DNA of 64,000 nt. Origin: Parabacteroides sp. PH5-46. Lineage in GTDB: Bacteria; Bacteroidota; Bacteroidia; Bacteroidales; Tannerellaceae. Shown piece by piece: positions 18,243-26,118 of the stretch; the stretch's first letter is position 1, and every line of letters begins with the position of its first letter. The stretch covers positions 186,001 through 250,000 of the forward strand of contig NZ_JARXXA010000006.1 of NCBI RefSeq assembly GCF_029892785.1. The letters run 5' to 3'. Position numbers and translations under genes: made by a program. The notes beneath the pieces were generated by a model that saw nothing but the letters and a program-made list of their open reading frames with translations, searched no databases and had not been told where the DNA came from.

Positions 18243-18998
18243 ATGAAGCAAATATTTCTGGTTATTGTCGGGTTCTTGTTGCTAACCGTATCCTGCAATG
18301 ACGACGACCTTTTAGGGCATGGCGACTTTGCCGAAGCCTGCTTTTCATTATCCGTTGAACTTCCACAGTTGAAGACGGGTGACTCCATTTATAGTTTTAA
18401 CAGCGAACGAATTACTGTTTATTATGGCGATGTATTGCAGACCAGTTTTCAGCAGGCCAAGTTGCAAGGTGATTCGCTGATGTTTAATTATCCCGTATTA
18501 TTAAAGGTAGGAGATCCCGGACGCCTGAGAGGTATTTATGTAGATGAGACATTTTTCCCTCGGATAGAAGACGCAGAAACACTGGCCGATACGCTGTATG
18601 TAGATAGCGATGATCCCTCCACCATTAATATAGATTATGTGGAAGATAAATACAAGGTTAAGCTACTTTTCAAGCATTGCAACGCCTTGGTTGACCTGAA
18701 GGTTTTTGCCAAAGGAAACAAGGAGGTTACGGATCAGATAGACCGCATAACAGTACTTGTGGACAAAGAAGAAGGAAACGGACTGAAATATGCCGACAAG
18801 GGATCGAAAATAATCCTCCCCGATGCCTGTATACTAAAGAAAATAGCACTCCATCTGAAGAATGGCAAAGATGTAATCGTAGAAAACACAGCTAATTTCC
18901 TATTGAAACGGAATAAACGATATCCTATGCAAATATCTCTTTCCCCTCTGCAATTGCTTGTCGAAACAGAAGACGGCATTGAAGACTGGCAAGAATAA
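18243..18998 (+). CDS. Lipoprotein, possibly fimbrillin-like (FimB/Mfa2-type)
   Basis: 251 aa. Lipobox LLTVSC at residues 13-18 followed by Asn-Asp-Asp-Asp, typical for an exported lipoprotein. The rest is beta-rich with no enzymatic motif. The spacing of an N-terminal segment (FSLSVELPQLK), a middle strand region (YKVKLLFKHCNALVDLKVFA) and late strands resembles the two-domain fimbrillin/anchor proteins of Bacteroidales, but I cannot prove that family. It stands alone, convergent with sulP; the 22-bp repeat array lies between the two 3' ends. No fimbrial partner gene is adjacent, which weakens the fimbrial call. Confidence 0.6.
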   Translation: MKQIFLVIVGFLLLTVSCNDDDLLGHGDFAEACFSLSVELPQLKTGDSIYSFNSERITVYYGDVLQTSFQQAKLQGDSLMFNYPVLLKVGDPGRLRGIYVDETFFPRIEDAETLADTLYVDSDDPSTINIDYVEDKYKVKLLFKHCNALVDLKVFAKGNKEVTDQIDRITVLVDKEEGNGLKYADKGSKIILPDACILKKIALHLKNGKDVIVENTANFLLKRNKRYPMQISLSPLQLLVETEDGIEDWQE

Positions 18999-19065
18999 CC
19001 TCCCTTCTCATAGACTAACTTGGTGCGAATTTGTGGACACGAAACTACCCTTTTTTATTTTAGTA

Positions 19066-19175
19066 TCACCTAGGTGAAAAAAAAGTTTCACCTAGGTGAG
19101 AATTTTTTCTCACCTGGATGAGAATTAATTCTCACTTAGATGAGAAAAAAATCTCATCCAAATGAAATTTTTCTG
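19066..19175. repeat. Five tandem 22-bp quasi-palindromic units (TCACCTAGGTGA family), copy C
   Basis: Units begin at 19066, 19088, 19110, 19132 and 19154, exactly 22 bp apart. The first two have the perfect 12-bp palindrome TCACCTAGGTGA; the next are TCACCTGGATGA, TCACTTAGATGA and TCATCCAAATGA. Spacers of 10 nt are A/T-rich and themselves tend to palindromy (for example GAGAATTAATTCTC at 19121-19134). The array fills the space between two convergent genes and ends 2 nt before the sulP stop, so it might also act as a bidirectional terminator. Confidence 0.9.
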
Positions 19176-19176
19176 A

Positions 19177-20868
19177 TTACTCGTTATCTTCCTTGCTTAC
19201 AAAGGTTTGTGCTCTCTCTAGCGCTTCGTGAATATTGCGGCAAATGTTTTCGGGTCCTATTTGCTGGTCAAATCCTGCTTTTTTCAGCACCTTACGTACA
19301 TCTTCATTTACGCCTGAGAGGATCAGGTGTATGTTTTCTGCTTTAGACAGGCGGAGCAAGCTTTCCAGGTTGTGTAGTCCGGTTGAATCCATGAATGGGA
19401 CTTTACGCATGCGGATGATACGTGTACTGGGTTTGTCACCCAGCGTTTGCATCACTCCATCGAACTTATTGGCTACTCCGAAGAAGAAAGGCCCGTCTAT
19501 TTCGTACACCTCTACTCCGTCGGGAACCGACAGCTTTTCATCCTCGGGAGCTATTTCGCTTTCATTGGAAAGGTCAATAACGTCTCGTACGACTGATACA
19601 CTGGTTGTTTCCGTTACCCGGCGCATGAACAGGAACATTGCTATAAGGAGGCCAATTTCAATGGCGATCGTTAAATCGAATATAACGGTGAGGAAAAATG
19701 TGACCAATAATACATATACGTCACTCTTTGGCCCTTTGAGCAAGGAGCGGAAGGTACGCCATTCACTCATATTATATGAAACAATGATCAGTACACCAGC
19801 CAGACAAGCCATCGGAATATGCTGTGTAAGTGGCCCGAGGAACAATAATATCAGCAAGAGGACAATGGCATGAATAATTCCGGCAACGGGGGTCCGTCCG
19901 CCATTGTTGATGTTTGTCATGGTACGGGCAATGGCGCCTGTAACCGGTATCCCGCCAAAGATCGGGACGATGATATTTGCAGCTCCCTGTGCTATTAGTT
20001 CTGTATTAGAGTTGTGCTTGTCACCCGTTACCCCATCGGCTACCGTAGCAGACAAGAGGGATTCTATAGCTCCCAATATAGCGATAGTAAAGGCAGAAGG
20101 CAGTAGCCTGTTGATCGTTTCCATATTAAAGGAGATAGACTCCGGTTGTGGCAAGGAGGCGTTAATCGTAAATCGGTCGCCAATGGTTTCAAGCGTATGA
20201 ATATCCAGGAAATGACGCATCAGGTAGGAGATAACCGTCATCAATACAATAGCAATAAGCGATCCGGGTATCTTTTTGGTAATCTTTGGCGAATACACAA
20301 TGATTAAGAGACTGACGATCCCAATGAGCAACGGCCAAAGCTTTACGGTTTGTATATGTTGGAAATAAACGATCCATTTAGAAATGAAGTCTGCCGGTAC
20401 TTTGTCGATGTCTAGGCCGAAAAGGTCTTTCATTTGCGTAGTGAAGATGGTAACTGCAATCCCGCTGGTGAAGCCCACAACAATGGGGTAGGGGATAAAC
20501 TTTATAATGGTTCCGAGCTTCAGTACCCCCAGGATAACAAGCATAATACCGGCCATTACCGTAGCAATGGCAAGCCCTTCGATACCAAAGTTTTGTATGA
20601 TGCCATAAACAATCACGATGAAAGCACCGGTAGGCCCTCCGATCTGTACGTTGCTACCCCCCAGGAAAGACACAATAAAGCCACCGATGATAGCTGTGAT
20701 CAGCCCCTTTTCCGGACTCACACCGGAAGCAATACCGAACGCAATGGCCAGTGGAAGTGCCACGATACCTACAATAATACCAGCCATCAAATCTTTCAGG
20801 AATTTATCCTTCGTATAGGTTTGAAGTGCTGTGAACAGCTTCGGCTGGAAATCTAATTTTCCTTTCAT
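19177..20868 (-). CDS. SulP family anion transporter with STAS domain
   Basis: 563 aa from ATG at 20868 (MKGKLDFQPKLFTALQTYTK). An upstream in-frame start at 20946 is excluded because the promoter -7 box (20895-20902) lies downstream of it. About 10-12 transmembrane segments, with the family signatures DLMAGIIVGIVALPLAIAFG near the start, GPTGAFIVIVYGI and QGAANIIVPIFGGIPVTGAI. A cytoplasmic STAS domain follows (GVEVYEIDGPFFFGVANKFD, then MRKVPFMDSTGLHNLESLL). SulP proteins carry sulfate, bicarbonate or dicarboxylates; the substrate cannot be read from the sequence. Divergent from rubrerythrin. Confidence 0.94.
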   Translation of the reverse strand: MKGKLDFQPKLFTALQTYTKDKFLKDLMAGIIVGIVALPLAIAFGIASGVSPEKGLITAIIGGFIVSFLGGSNVQIGGPTGAFIVIVYGIIQNFGIEGLAIATVMAGIMLVILGVLKLGTIIKFIPYPIVVGFTSGIAVTIFTTQMKDLFGLDIDKVPADFISKWIVYFQHIQTVKLWPLLIGIVSLLIIVYSPKITKKIPGSLIAIVLMTVISYLMRHFLDIHTLETIGDRFTINASLPQPESISFNMETINRLLPSAFTIAILGAIESLLSATVADGVTGDKHNSNTELIAQGAANIIVPIFGGIPVTGAIARTMTNINNGGRTPVAGIIHAIVLLLILLFLGPLTQHIPMACLAGVLIIVSYNMSEWRTFRSLLKGPKSDVYVLLVTFFLTVIFDLTIAIEIGLLIAMFLFMRRVTETTSVSVVRDVIDLSNESEIAPEDEKLSVPDGVEVYEIDGPFFFGVANKFDGVMQTLGDKPSTRIIRMRKVPFMDSTGLHNLESLLRLSKAENIHLILSGVNEDVRKVLKKAGFDQQIGPENICRNIHEALERAQTFVSKEDNE

Positions 20869-20894
20869 TTTGAGAACATTTACATAAACGGCGG

Positions 20895-20902
20895 CAAAGG
20901 TA
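20895..20902 (-). promoter_or_regulatory. -7 element of the SulP gene
   Basis: TACCTTTG on the minus strand, 26 nt before the chosen ATG. Its position makes the longer upstream reading frame start untenable. The -33 region is only T-rich. Confidence 0.6.
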
Positions 20903-20928
20903 TGCAGATTTGGGGATAAAAAAAATAA

Positions 20929-20959
20929 TTGGAAAAGTAAGAACAATTTGGTATCTTTG
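20929..20959 (+). promoter_or_regulatory. Rubrerythrin promoter
   Basis: TTG (20929-20931), about 20 nt, TATCTTTG (20952-20959), consensus match; the leader to the ATG at 21013 is roughly 50 nt. It is divergent from the SulP promoter within the same 140-bp region. Confidence 0.7.
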
Positions 20960-21012
20960 AGAGTTGTATTAATAGGAAATTAAATCATCTAACTTGTATT
21001 GTAATTAGCATT

Positions 21013-21591
21013 ATGGAGAAAAGTCTGAAAGGTACGAAAACAGAACAAAATTTGTTGAAATCATTTGCCGGAGAATCTCAGGCAAGAAGCCGTTATACTT
21101 TCTTCGCCAGTAAGGCTAAGAAAGAAGGCTATGAGCAAATTGCAGGCGTTTTTTCGGAAACAGCTGAACAGGAAAAAGAACATGCCGAACGCTTCTTTAA
21201 GTTTCTGGAGGGAGGTATGGTAGAGATTACCGCTTCATTCCCAGCAGGTGTTATCGGAGATACGATGGAAAATCTGGCTGCTGCAGCAGCAGGTGAAAAC
21301 GAAGAATGGCATGATTTGTATCCCATGTTTGCCGATATCGCAGAAGAAGAAGGCTTCAAACAGATCGCTGTGGTATGGCGTATGATTGCCAAAGTAGAAC
21401 AGGAACACGAAAGACGTTATCTTAAGTTGCTGGAAAATCTGAAAGAAGGCAAAGTGTTTGAAAAGGATGAAGAAATAGAGTGGCAATGCCGCAACTGTGG
21501 CTTTGTACACAAAGGTAAGAAAGCTCCGGGAAAATGCCCGGCCTGCGATCATCCTCAGTCATACTTTGAGCCGATGAAGCAAAACTATTAA
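21013..21591 (+). CDS. rbr: Rubrerythrin
   Basis: 192 aa, standard length. N-terminal ferritin-like four-helix domain with the diiron ligands in ESQARSRYTFFASKAKKEGY and ETAEQEKEHAERFF, then ...IAEEEGFKQIAVVWRMIAKVEQEHERRY, and a C-terminal rubredoxin-like domain with two CxxC pairs (CRNCG near 158 and CPACDH near 174). It reduces hydrogen peroxide in the cytoplasm of anaerobes. It has its own promoter and a strong terminator (21614-21646), so it is a single-gene unit, probably oxygen- or peroxide-responsive as in other Bacteroidales. Confidence 0.97.
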   Translation: MEKSLKGTKTEQNLLKSFAGESQARSRYTFFASKAKKEGYEQIAGVFSETAEQEKEHAERFFKFLEGGMVEITASFPAGVIGDTMENLAAAAAGENEEWHDLYPMFADIAEEEGFKQIAVVWRMIAKVEQEHERRYLKLLENLKEGKVFEKDEEIEWQCRNCGFVHKGKKAPGKCPACDHPQSYFEPMKQNY

Positions 21592-21613
21592 ACGCTCGGA
21601 GAAAAGAAAATGA

Positions 21614-21646
21614 GAAGAGTAGCATAAGTTGTTACTCTTCTTTTTT
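21614..21646 (+). terminator. Rubrerythrin terminator
   Basis: Perfect 8-bp stem GAAGAGTA (21614-21621) with TACTCTTC (21633-21640), 11-nt loop, then TTTTTT. Confidence 0.85.
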
Positions 21647-21649
21647 CTA

Positions 21650-21657
21650 TATCTTTG
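21650..21657 (+). promoter_or_regulatory. -7 element of the DUF4271-hemD-rnpA-yidD-tatD run
   Basis: TATCTTTG only 4 nt before the first ATG (21662). Either the transcript is nearly leaderless or translation starts at the next in-frame ATG at 21695. Confidence 0.55.
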
Positions 21658-21661
21658 CCGG

Positions 21662-22387
21662 ATGAATTCATTTGAAGGGTATATAGGTATACGGATGTGG
21701 GATGATCAGTTGGTCAATGATCTCATCCTTACGCTTTTGCTCCTTTTGCTTGTTGTCTTTGCCATAGTTTTCCGGACAAACTACCGTATGTTTGGCAAGA
21801 TGATACGCGATACCTTCTTTATCCGCGAACGCATGAGTATTTTTGAAGAGGTAGGCGGAAATGAATTTGTTTTTCGGCGGTTTATGACTTTTCAGACCTT
21901 GTTTCTGGCCAGCCTTTCCTTGTTTGCTATATGGCGGGTGGGTAGGCCTGCCGCTAATCTGGATCTGAAGTCCGGCTTGCTTTTGCTTTGTTTTATTTTT
22001 GTTTTTAGTGTTTTATATTATTTCATTAAGCAGGTTTTATACGCAATTACAGGATATATTTTTACAGAACCGGACAAGTATAAATTTTGGAAAACAAATT
22101 ACAATGCGATTACCGGTTTTTGGGGAACATTATTATATATACCTGTTTTTTGGCTGATATACATAGGTGTTTATGTACGGATACCCATTTTATTATTTGT
22201 AGTATTCTATATATTATATCGTTCTTTATTAGTTTATAAAACAATACGGATATTTCACATAAAAGATGGTGGTTTTTTGTATATTATTTTGTACCTTTGC
22301 GGCCAAGAAATCCTGCCTTTGATGTTTTTATATGAGGCAATGATTTATTTGTATAACTTTATCGAAAAAAGTGCTATATGGCATTGA
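21662..22387 (+). CDS. DUF4271 membrane protein
   Basis: About 241 aa from ATG at 21662 (MNSFEGYIGIRMWDDQLVND); ATG at 21695 is an alternative since the promoter box abuts 21662. Hydrophobic helices are spread through the protein (LILTLLLLLLVVFAIVF; LFLASLSLFAIWRVG; LLLLCFIFVFSVLYYFI; TLLYIPVFWLIYIGVYV; LLFVVFYILYRSLLVYK; YIILYLCGQEILPLMFLYEA). This matches the DUF4271 family, a Bacteroidota membrane protein typically encoded next to hemD. Function unknown. It overlaps hemD by 10 nt, which supports coupled translation. Confidence 0.85.
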   Translation: MNSFEGYIGIRMWDDQLVNDLILTLLLLLLVVFAIVFRTNYRMFGKMIRDTFFIRERMSIFEEVGGNEFVFRRFMTFQTLFLASLSLFAIWRVGRPAANLDLKSGLLLLCFIFVFSVLYYFIKQVLYAITGYIFTEPDKYKFWKTNYNAITGFWGTLLYIPVFWLIYIGVYVRIPILLFVVFYILYRSLLVYKTIRIFHIKDGGFLYIILYLCGQEILPLMFLYEAMIYLYNFIEKSAIWH

Positions 22388-23151
22388 ATATCAAAAAATT
22401 ACTGGTATCACAACCGAAACCCACTTCTGAGAAATCTCCCTACTTTGACATTGCGGAGAAGTTTGGAGTGGAAATTGACTTCAGACCCTTTATTAAAGTA
22501 GAGCCCCTAAGTGGAAAGGAGTTCAGACAGCAAAGAATCTCTATTTTAGATCATTCGGCAATCATTTTTACGGCTCGGACAGCTATCGATCATTTCTTCC
22601 ATCTGTGTGAAGAATTGCGGGTAACTATCCCTGAAACAATGAAGTACTTCTGTATGACAGAGGCAATTGCCGTCTACTTGCAGAAGTATACGGTATACAG
22701 AAAGCGTAAAATATTTTTTGCCCAGAATGGTAAATTAGATGAATTGGTGACGATTATAGGCAAACATGCGAAAGAGAACTACTTAGTACCGGTATCCGAT
22801 GTACATAAGGATGATCTGTTCGTATTGCTGGATGCCAAAAAAATCGTATATACAAAAGCAATCATGTTCCGTACGGTTAGTAACGACTTTTCTAAAGATG
22901 AAAAGTTTGACTACGACATGTTGTTATTCTTTAGTCCTTCCGGAATTACTTCGTTGTTGAAGAACTTCCCGGATTTTAAACAAGAAAATATAAAAATTGG
23001 ATGTTTTGGCCCTACAACGGCAAAAGCGGTGAAAGATGCCGGCTTGCGTTTGGATGTAGAAGCTCCAACTCTTGAAGCGCCTTCGATGACGGCAGCATTG
23101 GAGTTGTATCTGAAAAAAGAGCTGGCCAACGGTAAAAAGAATGGTAAATAA
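22378..23151 (+). CDS. hemD: Uroporphyrinogen-III synthase
   Basis: 257 aa. HemD cyclises hydroxymethylbilane to uroporphyrinogen III. The family is poorly conserved; the supporting signals are the two-lobed pattern, with ILDHSAIIFTARTAIDHFF in lobe 1, DYDMLLFFSPSGITSLLKNF, and the C-terminal IGCFGPTTAKAVKDAGLRLD, where the TAKA motif is the best-kept part of the family. The C-terminus is Lys-rich. It overlaps DUF4271 upstream and rnpA downstream by about 10 nt each. Confidence 0.9.
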   Translation: MALNIKKLLVSQPKPTSEKSPYFDIAEKFGVEIDFRPFIKVEPLSGKEFRQQRISILDHSAIIFTARTAIDHFFHLCEELRVTIPETMKYFCMTEAIAVYLQKYTVYRKRKIFFAQNGKLDELVTIIGKHAKENYLVPVSDVHKDDLFVLLDAKKIVYTKAIMFRTVSNDFSKDEKFDYDMLLFFSPSGITSLLKNFPDFKQENIKIGCFGPTTAKAVKDAGLRLDVEAPTLEAPSMTAALELYLKKELANGKKNGK

Positions 23152-23530
23152 ACGACAGCATACGCTTTCGAAAGAAGAACGCCTGTCTTGGAAACGCCAC
23201 ATTGATTTACTTTTTGAAAAAGGAAAATCGTTTGTGGCGTTTCCATTACGGGTTATTTATTTACCAATGGAAGAGGAAATGTCTGTATCGGCCTCTATAC
23301 TGGTAAGCGTTCCGAAGAAAAGATTTAAAAGAGCCGTTAAGCGAAATCTGATTAAACGGCAGGTGCGTGAGGCCTATCGTACACAGAAACACCCGCTGGC
23401 AGATGTGCTCACAGCTCGGAAAGGGTCGATGTTTATTGCATTTCTGTATATAGACAATGAAATCCGATCTTTTGCCGAAATGGAGAAAGCCATGACAAAA
23501 GCCATAAAGATACTTGTCAATAAGGAATGA
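23141..23530 (+). CDS. rnpA: Ribonuclease P protein component
   Basis: 129 aa. Basic protein with the family signature [20 protein letters not shown] at about residues 62-81 (the RNR region) and a central strand [13 protein letters not shown]. It binds the RNase P RNA to process tRNA 5' ends. In most bacteria rnpA follows rpmH; in this window it sits between hemD and yidD, as in other Bacteroidota. Overlaps yidD by 4 nt. Confidence 0.95.
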   Translation: MVNKRQHTLSKEERLSWKRHIDLLFEKGKSFVAFPLRVIYLPMEEEMSVSASILVSVPKKRFKRAVKRNLIKRQVREAYRTQKHPLADVLTARKGSMFIAFLYIDNEIRSFAEMEKAMTKAIKILVNKE

Positions 23531-23751
23531 TCAGACGTTTTTTTACATCCGTTCTTTTGTTGCCGGTTTATTTCTATAAATATTGTATCTCTCCTCTCAC
23601 TCCGGCTTCCTGCAGGTTCGTACCTACTTGCTCCGAATATGCTGTGCAAGCCTTGAAGAAACATGGGCCTCTGAAAGGTTTGTGGCTTTCCGTCAAACGC
23701 ATACTCCGCTGTAATCCCTGGGGAGGGAGTGGTTACGATCCGGTACCATGA
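23527..23751 (+). CDS. yidD: YidD membrane protein insertion efficiency factor
   Basis: 74 aa, the normal size. N-terminal amphipathic/hydrophobic helix ([19 protein letters not shown]), then the conserved [15 protein letters not shown] and the C-terminal [13 protein letters not shown]. It acts at the inner membrane to help YidC/Sec insertion. ATG overlaps the rnpA stop (ATGA), and the next gene overlaps its stop in the same way. Confidence 0.97.
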   Translation: MIRRFFTSVLLLPVYFYKYCISPLTPASCRFVPTCSEYAVQALKKHGPLKGLWLSVKRILRCNPWGGSGYDPVP

Positions 23752-24401
23752 CTGCATATTGCGACATACATACCCATCAGCTTTCCGCGCATCCTGATTG
23801 CATAGCGATTGTGAATCGCATCATCAAAGAGGGGAGGAATGAAGAATGGAAACAAGAGCCAATATCCCCGCCTTTTCTGAGCCTGGGTATTCATCCTTGG
23901 TATATTACGAATGTAAGTGAACAGTTAGGATATCTCAAGAAAGAGATTGCCAATCCGAAGGTAGTTGCTATAGGTGAGGCAGGATTGGATAAACTTGCGG
24001 ACACTTCGTTTGATGTTCAGCTAAGCGTTTTTACATCACAGGCTCAGTTAGCTGAAGATATGCGGAAACCTCTTATTGTCCATTGCGTGAAGGCCTGGAC
24101 AGAGCTACTTGCCGTGCGGAAGCAAATCAATCCGAAATCTCCCTGGATAATACATGGTTTCCGGGGAAATAAGGAGCTGTCCCGGCAATTAATCAATCAC
24201 GGGTTGTATCTGTCTTTTGGGAAATACTGTAATCCGGAGGCTCTTCGCGAGGTCTGGCGGGATCGTATCTTTGCGGAGACAGATGATATAGATGTAGATA
24301 TTCGTACCATATACAAACAGATAGCTTCCTCTTTAGATGTAACAGCAGAAGAAGTTGTTTCGCAAATAAGAAAAAATGTAGAGGATGTGTTTGGTGTATA
24401 A
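23748..24401 (+). CDS. TatD family metal-dependent hydrolase
   Basis: 217 aa, about 40 residues shorter than typical TatD proteins (around 260). The metal ligands are visible: DIHTHQ at residues 6-11, GEAGLDKL near 77, HCVKAW near 112, HGFRG near 132 and AETDDID near 180. TatD enzymes are DNases/hydrolases with a TIM barrel. The shortness comes from compact loops, as in a Bacteroidales subgroup, not from a frameshift. Last gene of the overlapping run that starts at 21662. Confidence 0.9.
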   Translation: MTAYCDIHTHQLSAHPDCIAIVNRIIKEGRNEEWKQEPISPPFLSLGIHPWYITNVSEQLGYLKKEIANPKVVAIGEAGLDKLADTSFDVQLSVFTSQAQLAEDMRKPLIVHCVKAWTELLAVRKQINPKSPWIIHGFRGNKELSRQLINHGLYLSFGKYCNPEALREVWRDRIFAETDDIDVDIRTIYKQIASSLDVTAEEVVSQIRKNVEDVFGV

Positions 24402-24424
24402 TTTTGGTATTAGATGTATCTTTG
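24390..24424 (+). promoter_or_regulatory. Promoter candidate for the AspT-type transporter
   Basis: TTTG (24390-24393) then TATCTTTG (24417-24424), a perfect -7 box but with a 23-nt gap, slightly long. The ATG follows 26 nt later. Confidence 0.5.
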
Positions 24425-24450
24425 TTGTCGGTTTTATAAAATAGGGAAAC

Positions 24451-26118
24451 ATGGATTGGTTACGGGAAGCCTTTCTTGAGCCTTCTGCCATACAGGCAAT
24501 TATCGTGATAGCGTTGGTCTCGGCTGTAGGCTTATCCTTGGGAAGGATAAAAATATTTGGTATTTCTTTAGGTATTACGTTTGTGTTTTTTGTCGGCATT
24601 GTTGCCGGGCATTTTGGAATTGTTATCAATCAGGATATGCTGACATTTGTGCAGAATTTCGGGTTGATTTTATTTGTTTATACCTTAGGGTTGCAAGTTG
24701 GGCCAAGTTTCTTTTCGTCTTTCAGGAAAGAAGGAGTAACCTTGAATATGTTGGCTATCGGAGTAGTATTTACCGGATTACTTCTCACACTGCTTCTCCA
24801 TCAGTTGACAGGCATTTCTGTTCCCAAGATGATGGGACTTCTCTCAGGTGCAGTAACTAATACGCCGGTATTGGGTGCCGCCCAGCAGGCTTTGCTACAG
24901 AAATATCCTACAAATATAATGGAGACTACGGATATGGCACTTGCTTGCGCTGTAGCGTATCCCTTGGGAGTGATCGGTGTGATACTGGCGATTATCGTCA
25001 TGCAAAAAATCTCAAAAGAAGAAGATAAAGACAAAAAAGAGCAAAAAGCGCCCAAACCGAATGTAGCAGAGTTTCAGCTGATAAACCCCGCTGTGTTTAA
25101 TAAAAGTATCAAAGAGGTGATGCAGTTGTCGGGTAAGCACTTTGTAATTTCCCGTATCTGGAGAGATAGAAAGGTAACGATCCCTACCTCTGATACCGTT
25201 CTGAAAGAAGGAGATCACCTGCTGGTTATATCAGTAAAGGCAGATGTTGAAAGCATTAAGGCCTTATTCGGAGAGCAGGAGGATGTGGATTGGAACAAGG
25301 AAGATGTCGATTGGAATGCCATCGACAGCCATCTGGTATCGCGCCGGATTGTTGTTACACGAAGCAAAGTGAATGGAGCAAAACTAGGCTCGCTTCGTCT
25401 GCGTAATTTGTACGGAATAAATATTACACGAGTGAATCGTGCTGGTATTGACTTGCTGGCGTCTTCCAAACTACGCTTACAGATTGGCGACCGCCTGACG
25501 ATTGTAGGTGAATCAGCAGCTGTCAACAATGTCGGGAAAATACTGGGCGATGAGGTAAAGCGCCTTACTCTTCCCAACCTGTTTGCGATATTTTTCGGTA
25601 TTTTTCTTGGGGTATTGCTTGGTGTGCTTCCGATTACACTTCCCGGGATGTCTACACCAGTCAAACTGGGGATAGCCGGAGGTCCGATTATAATTGGTAT
25701 CCTCATGGGAACGTTTGGCCCTCGCTTGAAGGTAACAACCTATACTACACAAAGCGCCAATCTGATGATGCGTCAGTTTGGTATTGTCATCTATCTGGCA
25801 GGACTGGGTGTTTCGTCGGGCGCTCATTTTTTTGAGACTGTATTTCGGACGGAAGGCTTGATCTGGATAGGGCTTGGCTTCCTGCTGACAATGGTTCCGG
25901 TCCTGATTATCGGCTTCCTTGCCTCTTTTTTCCTGAAGATAGACTACGGCAACAATATAGGCATGCTTTGTGGAAGTATGGCTAATCCTATGGCGCTTAA
26001 CTATGCCAACAATACTGTAGACAACGACGATCCGTCGGTTTCCTACGCTACCGTATATCCTTTGTCCATGTTCTTGCGTGTTATCACGGCTCAGTTAATG
26101 ATTCTGCTCTTCGCCTGA
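24451..26118 (+). CDS. AspT/YidE-type putative transporter with two RCK_C (TrkA-C) domains
   Basis: 555 aa. Two membrane halves of about five helices each, with the duplicated AspT signature: FVYTLGLQVGPSFFSSF and GAVTNTPVLGAAQQAL in the first half, VIYLAGLGVSSGAHFF and GNNIGMLCGSMANPMALNYA in the second. In between (about 200-360) are two TrkA-C modules (KVTIPTSDTVLKEGDHLLVI and GIDLLASSKLRLQIGDRLTI). Characterised AspT exchanges aspartate and alanine; most family members have unknown substrates. The 3' end overlaps the opposite-strand methyltransferase gene by 24 bp. Confidence 0.92.
   Translation: MDWLREAFLEPSAIQAIIVIALVSAVGLSLGRIKIFGISLGITFVFFVGIVAGHFGIVINQDMLTFVQNFGLILFVYTLGLQVGPSFFSSFRKEGVTLNMLAIGVVFTGLLLTLLLHQLTGISVPKMMGLLSGAVTNTPVLGAAQQALLQKYPTNIMETTDMALACAVAYPLGVIGVILAIIVMQKISKEEDKDKKEQKAPKPNVAEFQLINPAVFNKSIKEVMQLSGKHFVISRIWRDRKVTIPTSDTVLKEGDHLLVISVKADVESIKALFGEQEDVDWNKEDVDWNAIDSHLVSRRIVVTRSKVNGAKLGSLRLRNLYGINITRVNRAGIDLLASSKLRLQIGDRLTIVGESAAVNNVGKILGDEVKRLTLPNLFAIFFGIFLGVLLGVLPITLPGMSTPVKLGIAGGPIIIGILMGTFGPRLKVTTYTTQSANLMMRQFGIVIYLAGLGVSSGAHFFETVFRTEGLIWIGLGFLLTMVPVLIIGFLASFFLKIDYGNNIGMLCGSMANPMALNYANNTVDNDDPSVSYATVYPLSMFLRVITAQLMILLFA

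Noticed and set aside
19066-19175. CRISPR array
   Set aside because: Units are contiguous 22-mers with similar 10-nt spacers; there are no unique 30-nt spacers and no cas genes.
19235-19873. 212-aa plus-strand reading frame
   Set aside because: Antisense to the SulP gene; Ser/Arg/Thr-rich composition typical of a shadow frame.
23748-24401. Truncated TatD pseudogene
   Set aside because: Shorter than usual but all metal-binding motifs are in order and the frame is intact.
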